From an uncultured Gammaproteobacteria bacterium (GTDB lineage: Bacteria; Pseudomonadota; Gammaproteobacteria; Steroidobacterales; XN24): DNA of 64,000 nucleotides. The stretch's first letter is position 1. Each line of letters opens with the position of its first letter. This document shows, piece after piece, positions 55,559 to 64,000 of this stretch. The DNA is taken from assembly GCA_937924335.1 (NCBI GenBank), contig CALDWW010000013.1, positions 85,100-149,099 of the forward strand. Reading direction: 5' to 3'. The notes beneath the pieces are model-generated. The model was not told the DNA's origin. It saw only the letters and a list, made by a program, of their open reading frames with translations, and did no database searches. A program made the position numbers and the translations under genes.

Positions 55559-57048
55559 CTAAGGCCCTCGGCCAGCGTGCGAGCTGCGAGATTTGCGACC
55601 CCCACCGTAAGACCGGTATGGGTCCCGAAATACAGGTTGGCAAGCACCAGTATCCAGGTCGGTATCAACAAGCCGAGCGGGGCTTCTGTTGCTTCAGCGG
55701 CCCGGGTCGACGGGCTGCCGAACCAGGCGATCTCGACTACCCGCCATATATAGATGATGGCCAACAGCGAACCGCCCAGGACCAACACGGCCAACGGCCA
55801 CTGGCCCACCTCAAGAGAGGCCTGTACCAGGTACCATTTGCTGACGAAACCCGCGGTCAGCGGCACACCGATAAGGCTGAGGCCTGCGATGACGAATGCT
55901 CCGAATGACCACGGCATCTTCCGGCCGATGCCCCGCAGATCGTCAAGCCGCACGGACCGGGTGCGGTAGAACAAGCAACCGACCGCCATGAACAGAGCCC
56001 CCTTGATCAATGCGTGATTGAACAGGTGAAGCATGCTGGCTGTTAGTCCCATCACGGTCGCCAAGCCTATCCCGAGCAGGATATAGCCGATCTGAGCGAC
56101 GCTGGAATAGGCGAGCATCCGCTTGACGTTCTCTTGAAAAATTGCAACGAAACTACCGGTCACCAAGCCGAGTACCGCCAGTACCTTGGCGATCTCACCG
56201 AACGGCAGATCCTGGTAGGCAATGACCGGGCCGATGACCGTAAATACGAACCGAAGCAGCGCATAGACAGCCACCTTGGTGGCCGTGGCGGCGATAAACG
56301 CGGTCGCCGTGCTGGGGGCATAGGCGTACGCATTCGGCAGCCACAGGTGCAACGGGAACATGGCCAGCTTAAGGCCGATACCCACGACCAGAAACGCAAA
56401 GCCGGTATGCAGGGTGCGCAGTTGGGTGACCTCCGGCAGCCGCATGGCGAGATCCGCCATGTTTAGCGTCCCGGTCACCACGTACAGGAAACCGATCCCG
56501 ACCAGTATGAAGGTGCCGCCGATCGTGCCCATCACCAGGTACTGGAACGCGGACGTGAGGGCACGCCGATCGCGTCCCATGCTGATCAGCCCGTACATGG
56601 ACAGCGAGCTGATCTCCAGGAATACGAACACATTGAAGGCGTCGCCGGTGATCGTCATGCCCAGCAGGCCGGTCAGGCACAGCATCAGCAGGGCATAGAA
56701 AAGCGGCACCCGGTCCGCAGGAATTTCCTTGGCGACACTCTGGTTGGCATACGGCATCACGACCGACGCGATACCGGTCACGATCAGGATCACATACGCA
56801 TTCACTGCGTCGATCCGGTATTCGATTCCCCACGGTGCGGCCCAGCCACCCATCGCGTAGCTGATCGTGCCGCCGGAGAGGACCTGGTCCAGCAGCTCTA
56901 TCGCGATCGCCAGGCTGGTCCAGCTCGCTGCCAGGCACAGCAGCCAGACGATGCGCGGCCAACGCGCCAGGATCAGGCACAGGGGTGCGCTGACAAGCGG
57001 TACCACAACCTGCAATGCGGGCAGATCGTTGGCGAGCACACTCAGCAT
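55555..57048 (-). CDS. mrpD: First antiporter-like subunit, MrpD (MnhD)
   Basis: Proton/cation-translocating subunit of the Mrp antiporter, 497 residues and about 14 helices. Conserved Glu in FVFLEISSLSMYGLI and Lys in GIGLKLAMFPLHLWLPNAYAYAPS match MrpD/MbhH. It follows mrpC (one-base overlap), the order expected for MrpD. The start is ATG at 57048. Confidence 0.94.
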   Translation of the reverse strand: MLSVLANDLPALQVVVPLVSAPLCLILARWPRIVWLLCLAASWTSLAIAIELLDQVLSGGTISYAMGGWAAPWGIEYRIDAVNAYVILIVTGIASVVMPYANQSVAKEIPADRVPLFYALLMLCLTGLLGMTITGDAFNVFVFLEISSLSMYGLISMGRDRRALTSAFQYLVMGTIGGTFILVGIGFLYVVTGTLNMADLAMRLPEVTQLRTLHTGFAFLVVGIGLKLAMFPLHLWLPNAYAYAPSTATAFIAATATKVAVYALLRFVFTVIGPVIAYQDLPFGEIAKVLAVLGLVTGSFVAIFQENVKRMLAYSSVAQIGYILLGIGLATVMGLTASMLHLFNHALIKGALFMAVGCLFYRTRSVRLDDLRGIGRKMPWSFGAFVIAGLSLIGVPLTAGFVSKWYLVQASLEVGQWPLAVLVLGGSLLAIIYIWRVVEIAWFGSPSTRAAEATEAPLGLLIPTWILVLANLYFGTHTGLTVGVANLAARTLAEGLR

Positions 57049-57401
57049 CAGAAAGATTCGTCCTGCTCGTGTATCTCATCCTCCTCCGCCGTCCCATAGG
57101 CCTCATTGATCCTGATTACCAGGGACAGAGCCACCGCCGTGGTGGCCACTCCTACCACGATGGCTGTCAGTATCAGCACGTGTGGGAGAGGGTTCGAGTA
57201 ACGTTGGACGCCCTCTATGAGAATGGGCACGGTTCCGCCCTCAACGACGCCCATGCTGATATACAGGATGAACACTGAGATCTGGAACATCGACAGACCC
57301 GCGATCTTCTTCACGAGGTTGCCGCTGGAGACGACGATGTACAGCCCGACCATCGCCAGAAATATCGCGATCTCATAGTTGTAGAGTTGCAGGAATCTCA
57401 C
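57048..57401 (-). CDS. mrpC: Mrp antiporter subunit C (NuoK-like)
   Basis: Three-helix NuoK-family protein of 117 residues (about 8-28, 33-55, 70-92), containing VSSGNLVKKIAGLSMFQISVFILYIS and the PLPHVLILTAIVVGVA helix typical of MrpC/MbhG. It overlaps mrpB by 4 bases and mrpD by 1. Its C-terminus is acidic (GTAEEDEIHEQDESF). Confidence 0.93.
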   Translation of the reverse strand: MRFLQLYNYEIAIFLAMVGLYIVVSSGNLVKKIAGLSMFQISVFILYISMGVVEGGTVPILIEGVQRYSNPLPHVLILTAIVVGVATTAVALSLVIRINEAYGTAEEDEIHEQDESF

Positions 57402-57820
57402 TGCCCCTGCTCCCGCCCTGCGAAGGCGTAGTACAGGAGCAGCATGGTCGAGGCGACCGTGACACCGACGCCGAGTTCGACCAGGAATATCCCGAGGTGC
57501 TGGCCATGGGTGGGTTCGTGGGCCAGAAAATCGTAGTCCAGATAGTTCCCGCCCAGCAGCAGCGTCTCTATCCCCACACCCGCGTAGAGCAGCACGCCCG
57601 ATGCAGAAAGTATCTTGAGGACGCCAGGCGGCACCGCCTGCATGGTGTCGTCGAGGCCAAATATCAGCGCGTAGAGGATGATGCCGGCCGCGAAGATGAC
57701 GCCCGCCTGAAATCCGCCTCCCGGGCTGTAATCGCCATGGAACTGGACGTAAAAGGCAAACAACAGAATGACTGGCACGAGCAGCTTGGCTACGACCCTG
57801 AGGACGGTGTGATGCAACAT
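57398..57820 (-). CDS. mrpB: Mrp antiporter subunit B (MnhB)
   Basis: Four-helix MnhB-domain protein of 140 residues with the family signature HGDYSPGGGFQAGVIFAAGIILYAL and the GVGVTVASTMLLLYYAF C-terminal helix. The start (ATG, 57820) shares one base with the upstream stop (TGATG), so translation is coupled. Required subunit of Mrp complexes; corresponds to MbhF. Confidence 0.94.
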   Translation of the reverse strand: MLHHTVLRVVAKLLVPVILLFAFYVQFHGDYSPGGGFQAGVIFAAGIILYALIFGLDDTMQAVPPGVLKILSASGVLLYAGVGIETLLLGGNYLDYDFLAHEPTHGQHLGIFLVELGVGVTVASTMLLLYYAFAGREQGQ

Positions 57821-58383
57821 CAGTCGATTTCCTCGTCGTCCTCTCGCCGTCGCGATCGGCGCATCCCCAACAAAGCCATCACCGCGATGCCGGCGGTAAA
57901 TATCACCGTCGTCTCGCCCAGGGTGTCGTAGCCGCGATAACTGGCCAGTACAGACGTCACCATATTCGGGATGCCGATCTCTTTCGGCGATTCCTCGATG
58001 TAACGAGGCGCCACGTGCTGATGGACAGGCGCCTGGGGATCGCCGAAACGGGGCAGGTCGCTGGTGCCGAACACCAGAAGCGCCCCGGTCACGAACACGA
58101 CGATCAGCGCGACCGCAGGATTCTTGGAGTTGCTGGGCTTCTCCTTTCGGGCAGTACGGGTCAGCGTGGCGAGCATCAGGATTGTCGAGATGCCGGCCCC
58201 AACCGCAGCTTCCGTGAAGGCCACGTCGGCAGCGTCCATGACGGTGAAGACACCGGCCGACAGCAGGCTGAAAATACTGAACAGCATGGCGATGCCGAAC
58301 AGATCCCGGATTCGAACGATGGCGATGGCGATCACGGCCATGAACGCCAGCAGCAGGATGTCGATGACGCTATCGAGGTTCAC
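57820..58383 (-). CDS. DUF4040 protein: MbhD- plus MbhE-like domains (MrpA C-terminal part)
   Basis: The 187-residue protein joins two regions that form the C-terminal part of MrpA in Bacillus: an MbhD/DUF4040 region (FTVMDAADVAFTEAAVGAGISTILML) and an MbhE-like C-terminal region (YDTLGETTVIFTAGIAVMAL). The start is GTG at 58383, overlapping the mrpG stop by 4 bases; the longer frame to 58560 is inside mrpG. A separate gene for this part, with the NuoL-like part elsewhere, shows that MrpA is split here. Confidence 0.9.
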   Translation of the reverse strand: MNLDSVIDILLLAFMAVIAIAIVRIRDLFGIAMLFSIFSLLSAGVFTVMDAADVAFTEAAVGAGISTILMLATLTRTARKEKPSNSKNPAVALIVVFVTGALLVFGTSDLPRFGDPQAPVHQHVAPRYIEESPKEIGIPNMVTSVLASYRGYDTLGETTVIFTAGIAVMALLGMRRSRRREDDEEID

Positions 58384-58700
58384 GAGCGACCGATATCCTC
58401 GTCGTGAGGGGAGACACCACCGTGCAGTGCGGCTTTGGCCAAGGCATGTGATGCGGCCGGGCTGGTGAGAAACAGGAACCCCAGGATCACCGCGAGCTTG
58501 AAGGTGACCAGGGACCAGCCGGACTGGAGCATCATTGCGAGCAGGATCGGCGGTACGCACATGGTCTCGGCCATTCCGGCGGCGTGGATCCGGGTAAAAA
58601 ATGTCGGCAGGCGCACGATACCGACGCCGCCAATAATTCCGAACGCGCCACCGATAACGATCAGGGCCCAGCTCAGCAGATCAAGTACCGATTCCATCAT
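58380..58700 (-). CDS. mrpG: Mrp antiporter subunit G (MnhG/PhaG)
   Basis: Three-helix protein of 106 residues with the MnhG signature FGIIGGVGIVRLPTFFTRIHAAGMAET. The SPAASHALAKAA segment after the third helix is also typical. It overlaps mrpF by 4 bases and the DUF4040 gene by 4. Corresponds to MbhC of archaeal membrane-bound hydrogenase antiporter modules. Confidence 0.93.
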   Translation of the reverse strand: MMESVLDLLSWALIVIGGAFGIIGGVGIVRLPTFFTRIHAAGMAETMCVPPILLAMMLQSGWSLVTFKLAVILGFLFLTSPAASHALAKAALHGGVSPHDEDIGRS

Positions 58701-58972
58701 GGGCGACCCCGCCCGCCGCGACTGAACTCCCCGTATTCGAAGAACTTCAGCACCGCAACAATGCCGATGAAGTTGATCAGCGCGTAGGCCAGGGCAATGT
58801 CCAGCAGGTCGGTACGGCCGCTCATGAATGCGATCACGGCGATGATCAGCACTGTCTTGGTGCCGAACATGTTCACCGCCAGGATTCGGTCATAGACGGT
58901 CGGACCCAGGAGGGTGCGTGTGATGGCCAGCACCATGGTGATAAGGATGGCGAGCCCCGCGGCAGTGTACAT
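58697..58972 (-). CDS. mrpF: Mrp antiporter subunit F (MnhF)
   Basis: Three-helix protein of 91 residues containing RTLLGPTVYDRILAVNMFGTK, the MnhF family signature, and the DLLDIALAYALINFIG helix. It shares one base with the mrpE stop and 4 with mrpG. Corresponds to MbhB. Confidence 0.93.
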   Translation of the reverse strand: MYTAAGLAILITMVLAITRTLLGPTVYDRILAVNMFGTKTVLIIAVIAFMSGRTDLLDIALAYALINFIGIVAVLKFFEYGEFSRGGRGRP

Positions 58973-59448
58973 CAGGATTCTCCTTCGAACCGCGTGACCC
59001 GGGCGTCCATCCTGCCGGTCTTCACTCCATCGGCAGATTCGGTAGTCAATGCATGGACCTCAACCTGGCTGCCACGCACGTCGATCGTGACCGTACCCGG
59101 CGTCAGGGTGATGGAGTTCGCGTAGATCGTCCTGCCTACATCGGTTTTCTGACTGGCTGGCACAGAAAATACCTGCGGGCTGATGGGCAGGGACGGGCTG
59201 AGGACACGGCGGGCCACATCCACGTTCGACTTGATGATCTCCCAGAACAGCCAGGGGAAGTAGGTGAGCAATCTCAGGACGATGTGTATCGGGTGGCCCT
59301 CGTGATCGACGACATTGAGCCTGGCTGCTATCCAGACCGTCACAACAACGGAAACGACGCCCAGACTGATGAGCAGCGGATCGTAGTGGCCGGAAAGCAG
59401 CAGCCAGATCCCCATCAGCACCAGCGCGAGACTCACATAGCGGATCAT
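58972..59448 (-). CDS. mrpE: Mrp antiporter subunit E (MnhE)
   Basis: First gene of the ten-gene operon. The 158-residue protein has two to three N-terminal helices, the MnhE segment PWLFWEIIKSNVDVARRVL and the TIYANSITLTPGTVTIDV beta-region typical of the family. The ATG at 59448 has a strong AAGGAGGAG ribosome-binding site about nine bases upstream. The promoter must lie in the 297-base divergent gap shared with the tviB-like gene; I could not pick a convincing one. Confidence 0.92.
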   Translation of the reverse strand: MIRYVSLALVLMGIWLLLSGHYDPLLISLGVVSVVVTVWIAARLNVVDHEGHPIHIVLRLLTYFPWLFWEIIKSNVDVARRVLSPSLPISPQVFSVPASQKTDVGRTIYANSITLTPGTVTIDVRGSQVEVHALTTESADGVKTGRMDARVTRFEGES

Positions 59449-59680
59449 CGGATACCGCTCCTCCTTGATATTCGCGTTTCTGATCCGGTCATGAATACTA
59501 TCAGAAGCTTGCGAGCATCCGGCACTGGTTCTGCGAGACGCAAGATGCAGCGCTTGGGCCGTGTCATCGATCTGTCTCCGGGTATGGAAATCGCGTTAAA
59601 GGGAAATGCTTCATCATGGACGTGACGACCGTCATAGTGGCGGGGTGGGAAAACCGCTAGACTTCGGTGCGATTCACAAG

Positions 59681-59706
59681 TGACCGGTGTCTCTGAACAT
59701 CGGTCA
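59681..59706. repeat. Interrupted palindrome upstream of the tviB-like gene
   Basis: TGACCG (59681-59686) and CGGTCA (59701-59706) are inverted arms, with an inner TGT/ACA pair also matching, giving a 26-base dyad 40 bases before the start codon. Its size and position fit a dimeric regulator's operator or a leader hairpin. The remainder of the 297-base gap (59449-59745) holds no gene; the stretch just before the start is AT-rich. Confidence 0.45.
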
Positions 59707-59745
59707 GGCCCTCACAAACTACTAATATTTAAGGACTCTTTAGAT

Positions 59746-61023
59746 ATGCTGACCCTGAAGGATGCTCGCATCGGTGTAGTCGGGCTGGGTTATGTCGGAT
59801 TGCCTCTGGCGGTTACGTTCGGGCGCACACTACCAACCACCGGCTTCGATATTGATGAAGCCAGGATCGCCGAGCTCGAAGCTGGTCGCGACAGCACCCT
59901 CGAGGTCGATGCGGAAGAGTTGCAGGCTGCCAGCCAGCTCACCTACAGCAGCAGCCCGGACGTACTGGCCAAGTGTAATGTCTACGTCGTGACCGTGCCG
60001 ACGCCGATCGACAGTGCCAAGGTGCCTGACCTGCGCCCGCTGGAATCCGCAAGTCGTACCGTTGGCAAGGTCCTGTCCAGGGGTGACGTGGTGATCTACG
60101 AGTCCACTGTCTATCCCGGGGCGACGGAAGAGGTCTGCGTACCGATCCTGGAACAGATGTCCGGCCTGAAATTCAATGAAGACTTTTTCGCCGGCTACAG
60201 TCCGGAACGGATCAATCCCGGCGACAAGGAGCACCGCTTCGAGACGATCGTAAAAGTTACCGCCGGTTCTACGCCCGAGGCAGCCGAACTGGTGGACGCG
60301 CTCTACGCCAGCGTGGTCACTGCCGGCACCCATCGCGCCTCGTCAATCCGGGTCGCCGAGGCTGCGAAAGTCATCGAGAACACCCAGCGCGATGTGAATA
60401 TCGCTCTGATCAACGAGCTGGCGATGATCTTTGCGCGTCTTGGCATCGACACTCAGGAAGTCCTCGAAGCGGCGGGCAGCAAATGGAACTTCCTGCCGTT
60501 CAGTCCGGGCCTGGTCGGCGGGCACTGCATCGGTGTCGATCCTTACTACCTGACCCACAAGAGCCAGGAAATTGGCTACCATCCCGCCATGATCCTTGCC
60601 GGTCGGAGGATCAATGACAACATGGGCCTGTATGTGGCCGACCAGGTGGCCCGGCTGATGATGCGCAAGCGTATCCATGTTGCCGGCAGCCGCATCCTCA
60701 TGCTAGGACTTACATTCAAGGAAAATTGTCCGGATCTTCGTAATACCAAGGTCGTGGACGTCATTCGGGAGCTGCGAGACCTGGGCGCCGATGTCGATGT
60801 TCATGATCCCTGGGTAGATACGGACGAGGCTCTTAAGGAATACGGAATCAATCTGGTGCCCGAGCTCATAGACGGCACCTACGATGCCGTCATCCTCGCC
60901 GTGGCCCACCGGCAGTATGCCAGGTTGGGAGCCGGCCGGATCCATGCGCTGGGGCGAGAGCCCCATGTCTTATATGATGTGAAACAGATGCTGCCTGCCG
61001 CCGAGGTAGACGGCCGCCTGTAG
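59746..61023 (+). CDS. Nucleotide-sugar dehydrogenase, TviB/WbpA type
   Basis: NAD-dependent oxidation of a UDP-N-acetylhexosamine (likely UDP-GlcNAc or UDP-GalNAc) to the uronic acid for surface polysaccharide. The 425-residue protein has the [14 protein letters not shown] motif, TVPTPID, the [15 protein letters not shown] segment of the TviB branch and the catalytic Cys in [21 protein letters not shown]. The ATG at 59746 ([13 protein letters not shown]) has AAGGA ten bases upstream. The epimerase gene follows after 31 bases. Simple UDP-glucose dehydrogenase is less likely given the TviB-type motifs. Confidence 0.92.
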   Translation: MLTLKDARIGVVGLGYVGLPLAVTFGRTLPTTGFDIDEARIAELEAGRDSTLEVDAEELQAASQLTYSSSPDVLAKCNVYVVTVPTPIDSAKVPDLRPLESASRTVGKVLSRGDVVIYESTVYPGATEEVCVPILEQMSGLKFNEDFFAGYSPERINPGDKEHRFETIVKVTAGSTPEAAELVDALYASVVTAGTHRASSIRVAEAAKVIENTQRDVNIALINELAMIFARLGIDTQEVLEAAGSKWNFLPFSPGLVGGHCIGVDPYYLTHKSQEIGYHPAMILAGRRINDNMGLYVADQVARLMMRKRIHVAGSRILMLGLTFKENCPDLRNTKVVDVIRELRDLGADVDVHDPWVDTDEALKEYGINLVPELIDGTYDAVILAVAHRQYARLGAGRIHALGREPHVLYDVKQMLPAAEVDGRL

Positions 61024-61054
61024 ATCAGCCCGACGGGCAAGGACTGACTTTCAA

Positions 61055-62062
61055 ATGAAAATCCTCGTTACCGGTGCCGCAGGTTTCATCGGCTACCACA
61101 CCGCCCGCGCACTGCTGGAACGTGGCGACGAGGTCGTGGGGCTGGATAACCTGAACAACTACTATGACGTCAACCTGAAGAAGGCCCGCATCGCCCAGTT
61201 CGACGGCCGGTCCAACTGGGACTTCGTCAAGCTCGACCTGGAAGATCGCCAGGGCATGACCGACTTGTTTGCCCGGGAGCGCTTCCACAGAGTGATCCAC
61301 CTGGGCGCCCAGGCCGGTGTCCGCTATTCCATCGAAAATCCGTTGGCCTACGTGGACAGCAACGTGGTCGGGCATGCCAACGTCCTGGAGGGCTGCCGAC
61401 ACAACGATGTGGAACACCTGGTGTATGCGTCCACCAGTTCCGTGTACGGCGCCAACACGAACATGCCGTTCTCCGTTCATCAGAACGTCGACCATCCGCT
61501 TTCTTTTTACGCCGCGACCAAGAAAGCCAACGAGCTGATGTCACACACATACGCCAGCCTGTACGATCTGCCGACCACCGGGCTGCGGTTCTTTACCGTC
61601 TACGGACCCTGGGGCCGGCCTGACATGGCTTTGTTCCTGTTCGCCAAGAACATACTGGACGGTAAGCCCATCGACGTCTTCAATTACGGTCACCACAAGC
61701 GTGATTTCACCTACATCGACGACATCGTCGCCGGTATCATCGCCGCCACGGACACCGTCGCCACCCCCAATGCCGACTGGGACAGTGACAGTCCCGACCC
61801 GGGGACCAGCAAGGCACCCTACCGGCTCTACAATATCGGCAATTCCCGTCCCGTCGATCTGATGAAATACATCGGCCTGCTCGAGGAGCACCTCGGCCGG
61901 GAGGCGGAGAAGAACATGCTGCCGCTGCAGCCCGGCGACGTGCCGGATACCTGGGCCGATGTCGAGGACCTGGCCCGGGATGTCGGATACCGCCCTGAAG
62001 TCCCTGTGGAAGAGGGCGTGAAACGCTTCGTCGACTGGTATCTGGAGTATTATTCCACCTGA
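61055..62062 (+). CDS. NAD-dependent nucleotide-sugar epimerase (UDP-glucuronate 4-epimerase-like)
   Basis: Extended SDR protein of 335 residues that likely inverts C4 of a UDP-uronic acid. [15 protein letters not shown] is the NAD loop, [13 protein letters not shown] and the [11 protein letters not shown] motif match the LspL/CapI-type UDP-glucuronate epimerases, and the catalytic Tyr-Lys pair is in [11 protein letters not shown]. Placed after a TviB-type dehydrogenase, it could act on the product of that enzyme. pgi follows 19 bases later. Confidence 0.92.
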   Translation: MKILVTGAAGFIGYHTARALLERGDEVVGLDNLNNYYDVNLKKARIAQFDGRSNWDFVKLDLEDRQGMTDLFARERFHRVIHLGAQAGVRYSIENPLAYVDSNVVGHANVLEGCRHNDVEHLVYASTSSVYGANTNMPFSVHQNVDHPLSFYAATKKANELMSHTYASLYDLPTTGLRFFTVYGPWGRPDMALFLFAKNILDGKPIDVFNYGHHKRDFTYIDDIVAGIIAATDTVATPNADWDSDSPDPGTSKAPYRLYNIGNSRPVDLMKYIGLLEEHLGREAEKNMLPLQPGDVPDTWADVEDLARDVGYRPEVPVEEGVKRFVDWYLEYYST

Positions 62063-62081
62063 TCAATACGGGGTGGACAGC

Positions 62082-63662
62082 ATGACCGAGAAGAGCAAGG
62101 CGCCTGAGAAGCTGGGGGCCTGGAAGTCTCTCAGAGCACACCAGAAGGAAGTCTCGAAGAAGAGTCTGCGCGAACTGTTCGCCAAGAGCCGCAATCGCGC
62201 TGATCGTTTCTCGGCCGAAGCCTGCGGCATCCGGCTCGACTATTCGCGTCACCTCGCGACCCGCAAGACCGTCCGGCTCCTGACCCGGCTGGCGAGAGAG
62301 GCCGGTGTCGGAGACTTGCGGGACCGCATGTTCGCCGGCGAGCACATCAACACGACCGAGGATCGGGCCGTGCTCCACGTGGCTCTCCGGGCGGGCCGAC
62401 GCGATCGCTTCCGGGATGGCGACCAGGATTGCACCGCCGATGTCCACGAGGTTCTTGACCGGATGGAGCGGTTCGTCAAGGGCGTCCACTCAGGCGAGAT
62501 CCGCGGCTACGGCAGTCGATTGTCTTTCACGGACGTCGTGAACATCGGCATCGGCGGATCCGATCTCGGCATCGAGATGGCGCTGAAGGCGCTGCATCAC
62601 CATCGCGTGCGCAGCATCCGGGTGCATACCGTCTCCAATGTCGATGGCACCCAGCTCGCCGATGTGCTGGAGCAGGTGAATCCCCGCGCCACGCTTTTCG
62701 TGATCTGCTCAAAGACCTTCACGACCCAGGAAACACTGACCAACGCCCGGGCAGCCAGGACGTGGTTGGCAGAGACCGTCGGTGAGGAGGCCGTGGCAAG
62801 AAACTTTGCGGCCGTTTCCACCAACCATGAGGCGATGGACGACTTCGGCATCCATCCGGACTATCGATTCGGTTTCTGGGACTGGGTGGGCGGCAGGTAC
62901 TCGATATGGTCGGCGGTAGGCCTCTCCATGGCGCTGGGTCTGGGCATCGATAACTTCCGCGCCTTCCTGGCAGGCGGGCGGGCCATGGACAGGCACTTCC
63001 GTGAGGCGCCTGCGGATCAGAACCTGCCCATGCTGCTGGCACTGTTGTCGGTCTGGTACAACGATTTCCTTGGCGCCAGCAGTCAGGCCGTGCTGCCCTA
63101 TGACGCCCGCCTGAGTCGTTTCCCGGCATTCCTGCAGCAGCTGCACATGGAGAGCAACGGCAAAAGCGTGCGGAAGGACGGTCGGGCCCTTCGGGTTCCC
63201 AGTGGGACCATTCTCTGGGGCGAAGCGGGCAACAATGCCCAACACTCTTTCTATCAACTGCTCCACCAGGGGACTCGCTTCGTGCCCGTGGATTTCATCG
63301 CCCCCGACGAGGGATCGAGCCGCTTCAAGGAGCAGCACAGCCTGGGACTGATCAACATGCAGGCGCAGGCGCAGGCGTTGGCCTTCGGTCAGACGGCCGC
63401 GGAGGTGCGTGCGGAGCTCGAGTCTCGCGGCCTGAGCAAAAAGGAAATCCGCGCCCTGGCCATCCACAAGGTTCATCGGGGTAACCGGCCAAGCAGCCTG
63501 ATTCGATTCAGGCGACTGGATCCGGAAACCCTGGGCAAACTGGTAGCGCTCTATGAGCACAAGGTGTTTACGGAAGGCGCGATCTGGGGCATCGACTCCT
63601 TTGATCAGTGGGGGGTGGAACTGGGCAAGAAGCTCGCCCGGGAGCTCCAATCGGCAGTCTAG
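62082..63662 (+). CDS. pgi: Glucose-6-phosphate isomerase
   Basis: Interconverts glucose 6-phosphate and fructose 6-phosphate, here probably also feeding UDP-sugar synthesis. The 526-residue product has the GIGGSDLGIEMAL sugar-phosphate loop, the catalytic FVICSKTFTTQETLTNA segment, the family signature GGRYSIWSAVGLSMAL and the C-terminal SFDQWGVELGKKLA with its Lys. The ATG at 62082 is preferred over GTG at 62073. The location in a polysaccharide locus is unusual for the main glycolytic copy. 182 bases without a gene follow. Confidence 0.96.
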   Translation: MTEKSKAPEKLGAWKSLRAHQKEVSKKSLRELFAKSRNRADRFSAEACGIRLDYSRHLATRKTVRLLTRLAREAGVGDLRDRMFAGEHINTTEDRAVLHVALRAGRRDRFRDGDQDCTADVHEVLDRMERFVKGVHSGEIRGYGSRLSFTDVVNIGIGGSDLGIEMALKALHHHRVRSIRVHTVSNVDGTQLADVLEQVNPRATLFVICSKTFTTQETLTNARAARTWLAETVGEEAVARNFAAVSTNHEAMDDFGIHPDYRFGFWDWVGGRYSIWSAVGLSMALGLGIDNFRAFLAGGRAMDRHFREAPADQNLPMLLALLSVWYNDFLGASSQAVLPYDARLSRFPAFLQQLHMESNGKSVRKDGRALRVPSGTILWGEAGNNAQHSFYQLLHQGTRFVPVDFIAPDEGSSRFKEQHSLGLINMQAQAQALAFGQTAAEVRAELESRGLSKKEIRALAIHKVHRGNRPSSLIRFRRLDPETLGKLVALYEHKVFTEGAIWGIDSFDQWGVELGKKLARELQSAV

Positions 63663-63844
63663 AGAGGAAGACCCGCCTTGCCGCATGAGCCTGCGATCGC
63701 GCATGGTTCGATGCGTACGTCGCCGCCGGCATCACAAGTTTCCGGTTCTCAAGTTGCCTGTGGGCACGCTTGGTCCGTATCATGCCGGGGTTGGCGGCGG
63801 GGACTGGTCGGAAGCGTTGGGATCCGCGCCGGGTAGTAATTAAA

Positions 63845-64000
63845 ATGACCGGCTTATCAATGACTTATCGCAAGCATGTGTTTTCCCTGCTGATCGGGAT
63901 TCTGATCTCGTCCGTGTCGCTGGCGGATCCTTGGGCGCCGCCGGGCGACCTGATCCTTAGACATGATGTCCAGCTGCTAGCGGACGCCGGCATCATCCGA
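63845..64000 (+). CDS. Capsule-assembly Wzi-like protein, start only
   Basis: A reading frame opening at ATG 63845 (or 63860) runs off the right edge with 52 residues visible: a signal peptide (HVFSLLIGILISSVSLA) followed by DPWAPPGDLILRHDVQLLADAGIIR. That stretch matches the N-terminus of the outer-membrane Wzi (Caps_assemb_Wzi) beta-barrel family, which anchors capsule. The upstream pgi-to-ATG gap (63663-63844) has no clear promoter, and the bases before the ATG (TAATTAAA) are AT-rich. Confidence 0.75.
   Translation, partial: MTGLSMTYRKHVFSLLIGILISSVSLADPWAPPGDLILRHDVQLLADAGIIR

Noticed and set aside
52108..59448. Antiporter operon as a complete respiratory or hydrogenase complex, or a DAB inorganic-carbon system
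   Set aside because: No NuoB/C/D/I, hydrogenase large or small subunit, or DabA-like gene is present within or beside the operon.
62709..63704. 331-codon frame antisense to pgi
   Set aside because: Antisense to a fully conserved gene with no motif of its own.

Overview
The window reads as an ordinary, gene-dense chromosomal segment of a GC-rich gammaproteobacterium. I infer the class from gene order shared with Pseudomonas-type genomes (prmB-aroC-asd-fimV-truA-accD-folC-SPOR-cvpA-purF, and lpxH-ppi-[tRNA synthetase]-cysS-folD-tRNAs-tig-clpP-clpX-lon-hupB-ppiD-fabI), from FimV/FimX, and from an EpmA/EpmB-modified EF-P. The genus cannot be set from sequence alone. There is no phage, insertion sequence, CRISPR array or rRNA operon, and almost no non-coding space: no gap exceeds 300 bases, and many genes overlap by 1-10 bases.

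Layout. 1-3.75 kb: parE (5' end outside the window) and parC. 3.76-5.9 kb (-): a FimX-like regulator of type IV pili with degenerate GGDEF and EAL sites. 5.9-8.6 kb: epmB facing efp-epmA, the EF-P beta-lysylation set. 8.6-11.1 kb: a free methionine-sulfoxide reductase, then psd, a PCuAC copper chaperone and SCO on the minus strand. 11.1-24.8 kb: prmB, aroC, an MFS permease, asd, fimV, a membrane protein, truA, accD, folC, a SPOR protein, cvpA and purF. 24.9-28.7 kb: a glycerate kinase, a receiver/Hanks kinase fusion, miaE and a Mut7-C nuclease. 28.7-35.2 kb: a lone AmrS-type radical SAM enzyme, lpxH, a periplasmic cyclophilin, a glutamyl-tRNA synthetase where Pseudomonas has glnS, cysS and folD. 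35.3-36.0 kb: five tRNA genes. 36-44.9 kb: the tig-clpP-clpX-lon-hupB-(tRNA-Val, tRNA-Asp)-ppiD proteostasis block, with a convincing sigma-32-like promoter before lon. 44.9-52.1 kb: a dicarboxylate/amino-acid symporter, fabI, mltD, gloB, a methyltransferase, rnhA, a secreted protein of unknown function and dnaQ. 52.1-59.4 kb (-): a ten-gene Mrp/Mbh-type cation/proton antiporter operon. 59.7-64 kb: the start of a surface-polysaccharide locus (TviB-type dehydrogenase, epimerase, pgi, start of a Wzi-like gene).

The least routine items are the Mrp-type operon, which carries three separate antiporter-like proton-channel subunits plus a small unknown membrane protein; the GluRS lacking zinc ligands in the glnS position, hinting at tRNA-Gln charging by transamidation; the receiver/Ser-Thr kinase fusion overlapping miaE; the catalytically degenerate FimX-like protein; a natural alanine at the quinolone-contact serine of ParC; and a 12-bp hairpin directly before tRNA-Leu. 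I did not see a clearly new multi-gene system; the antiporter operon is the best candidate for one that is poorly characterised.
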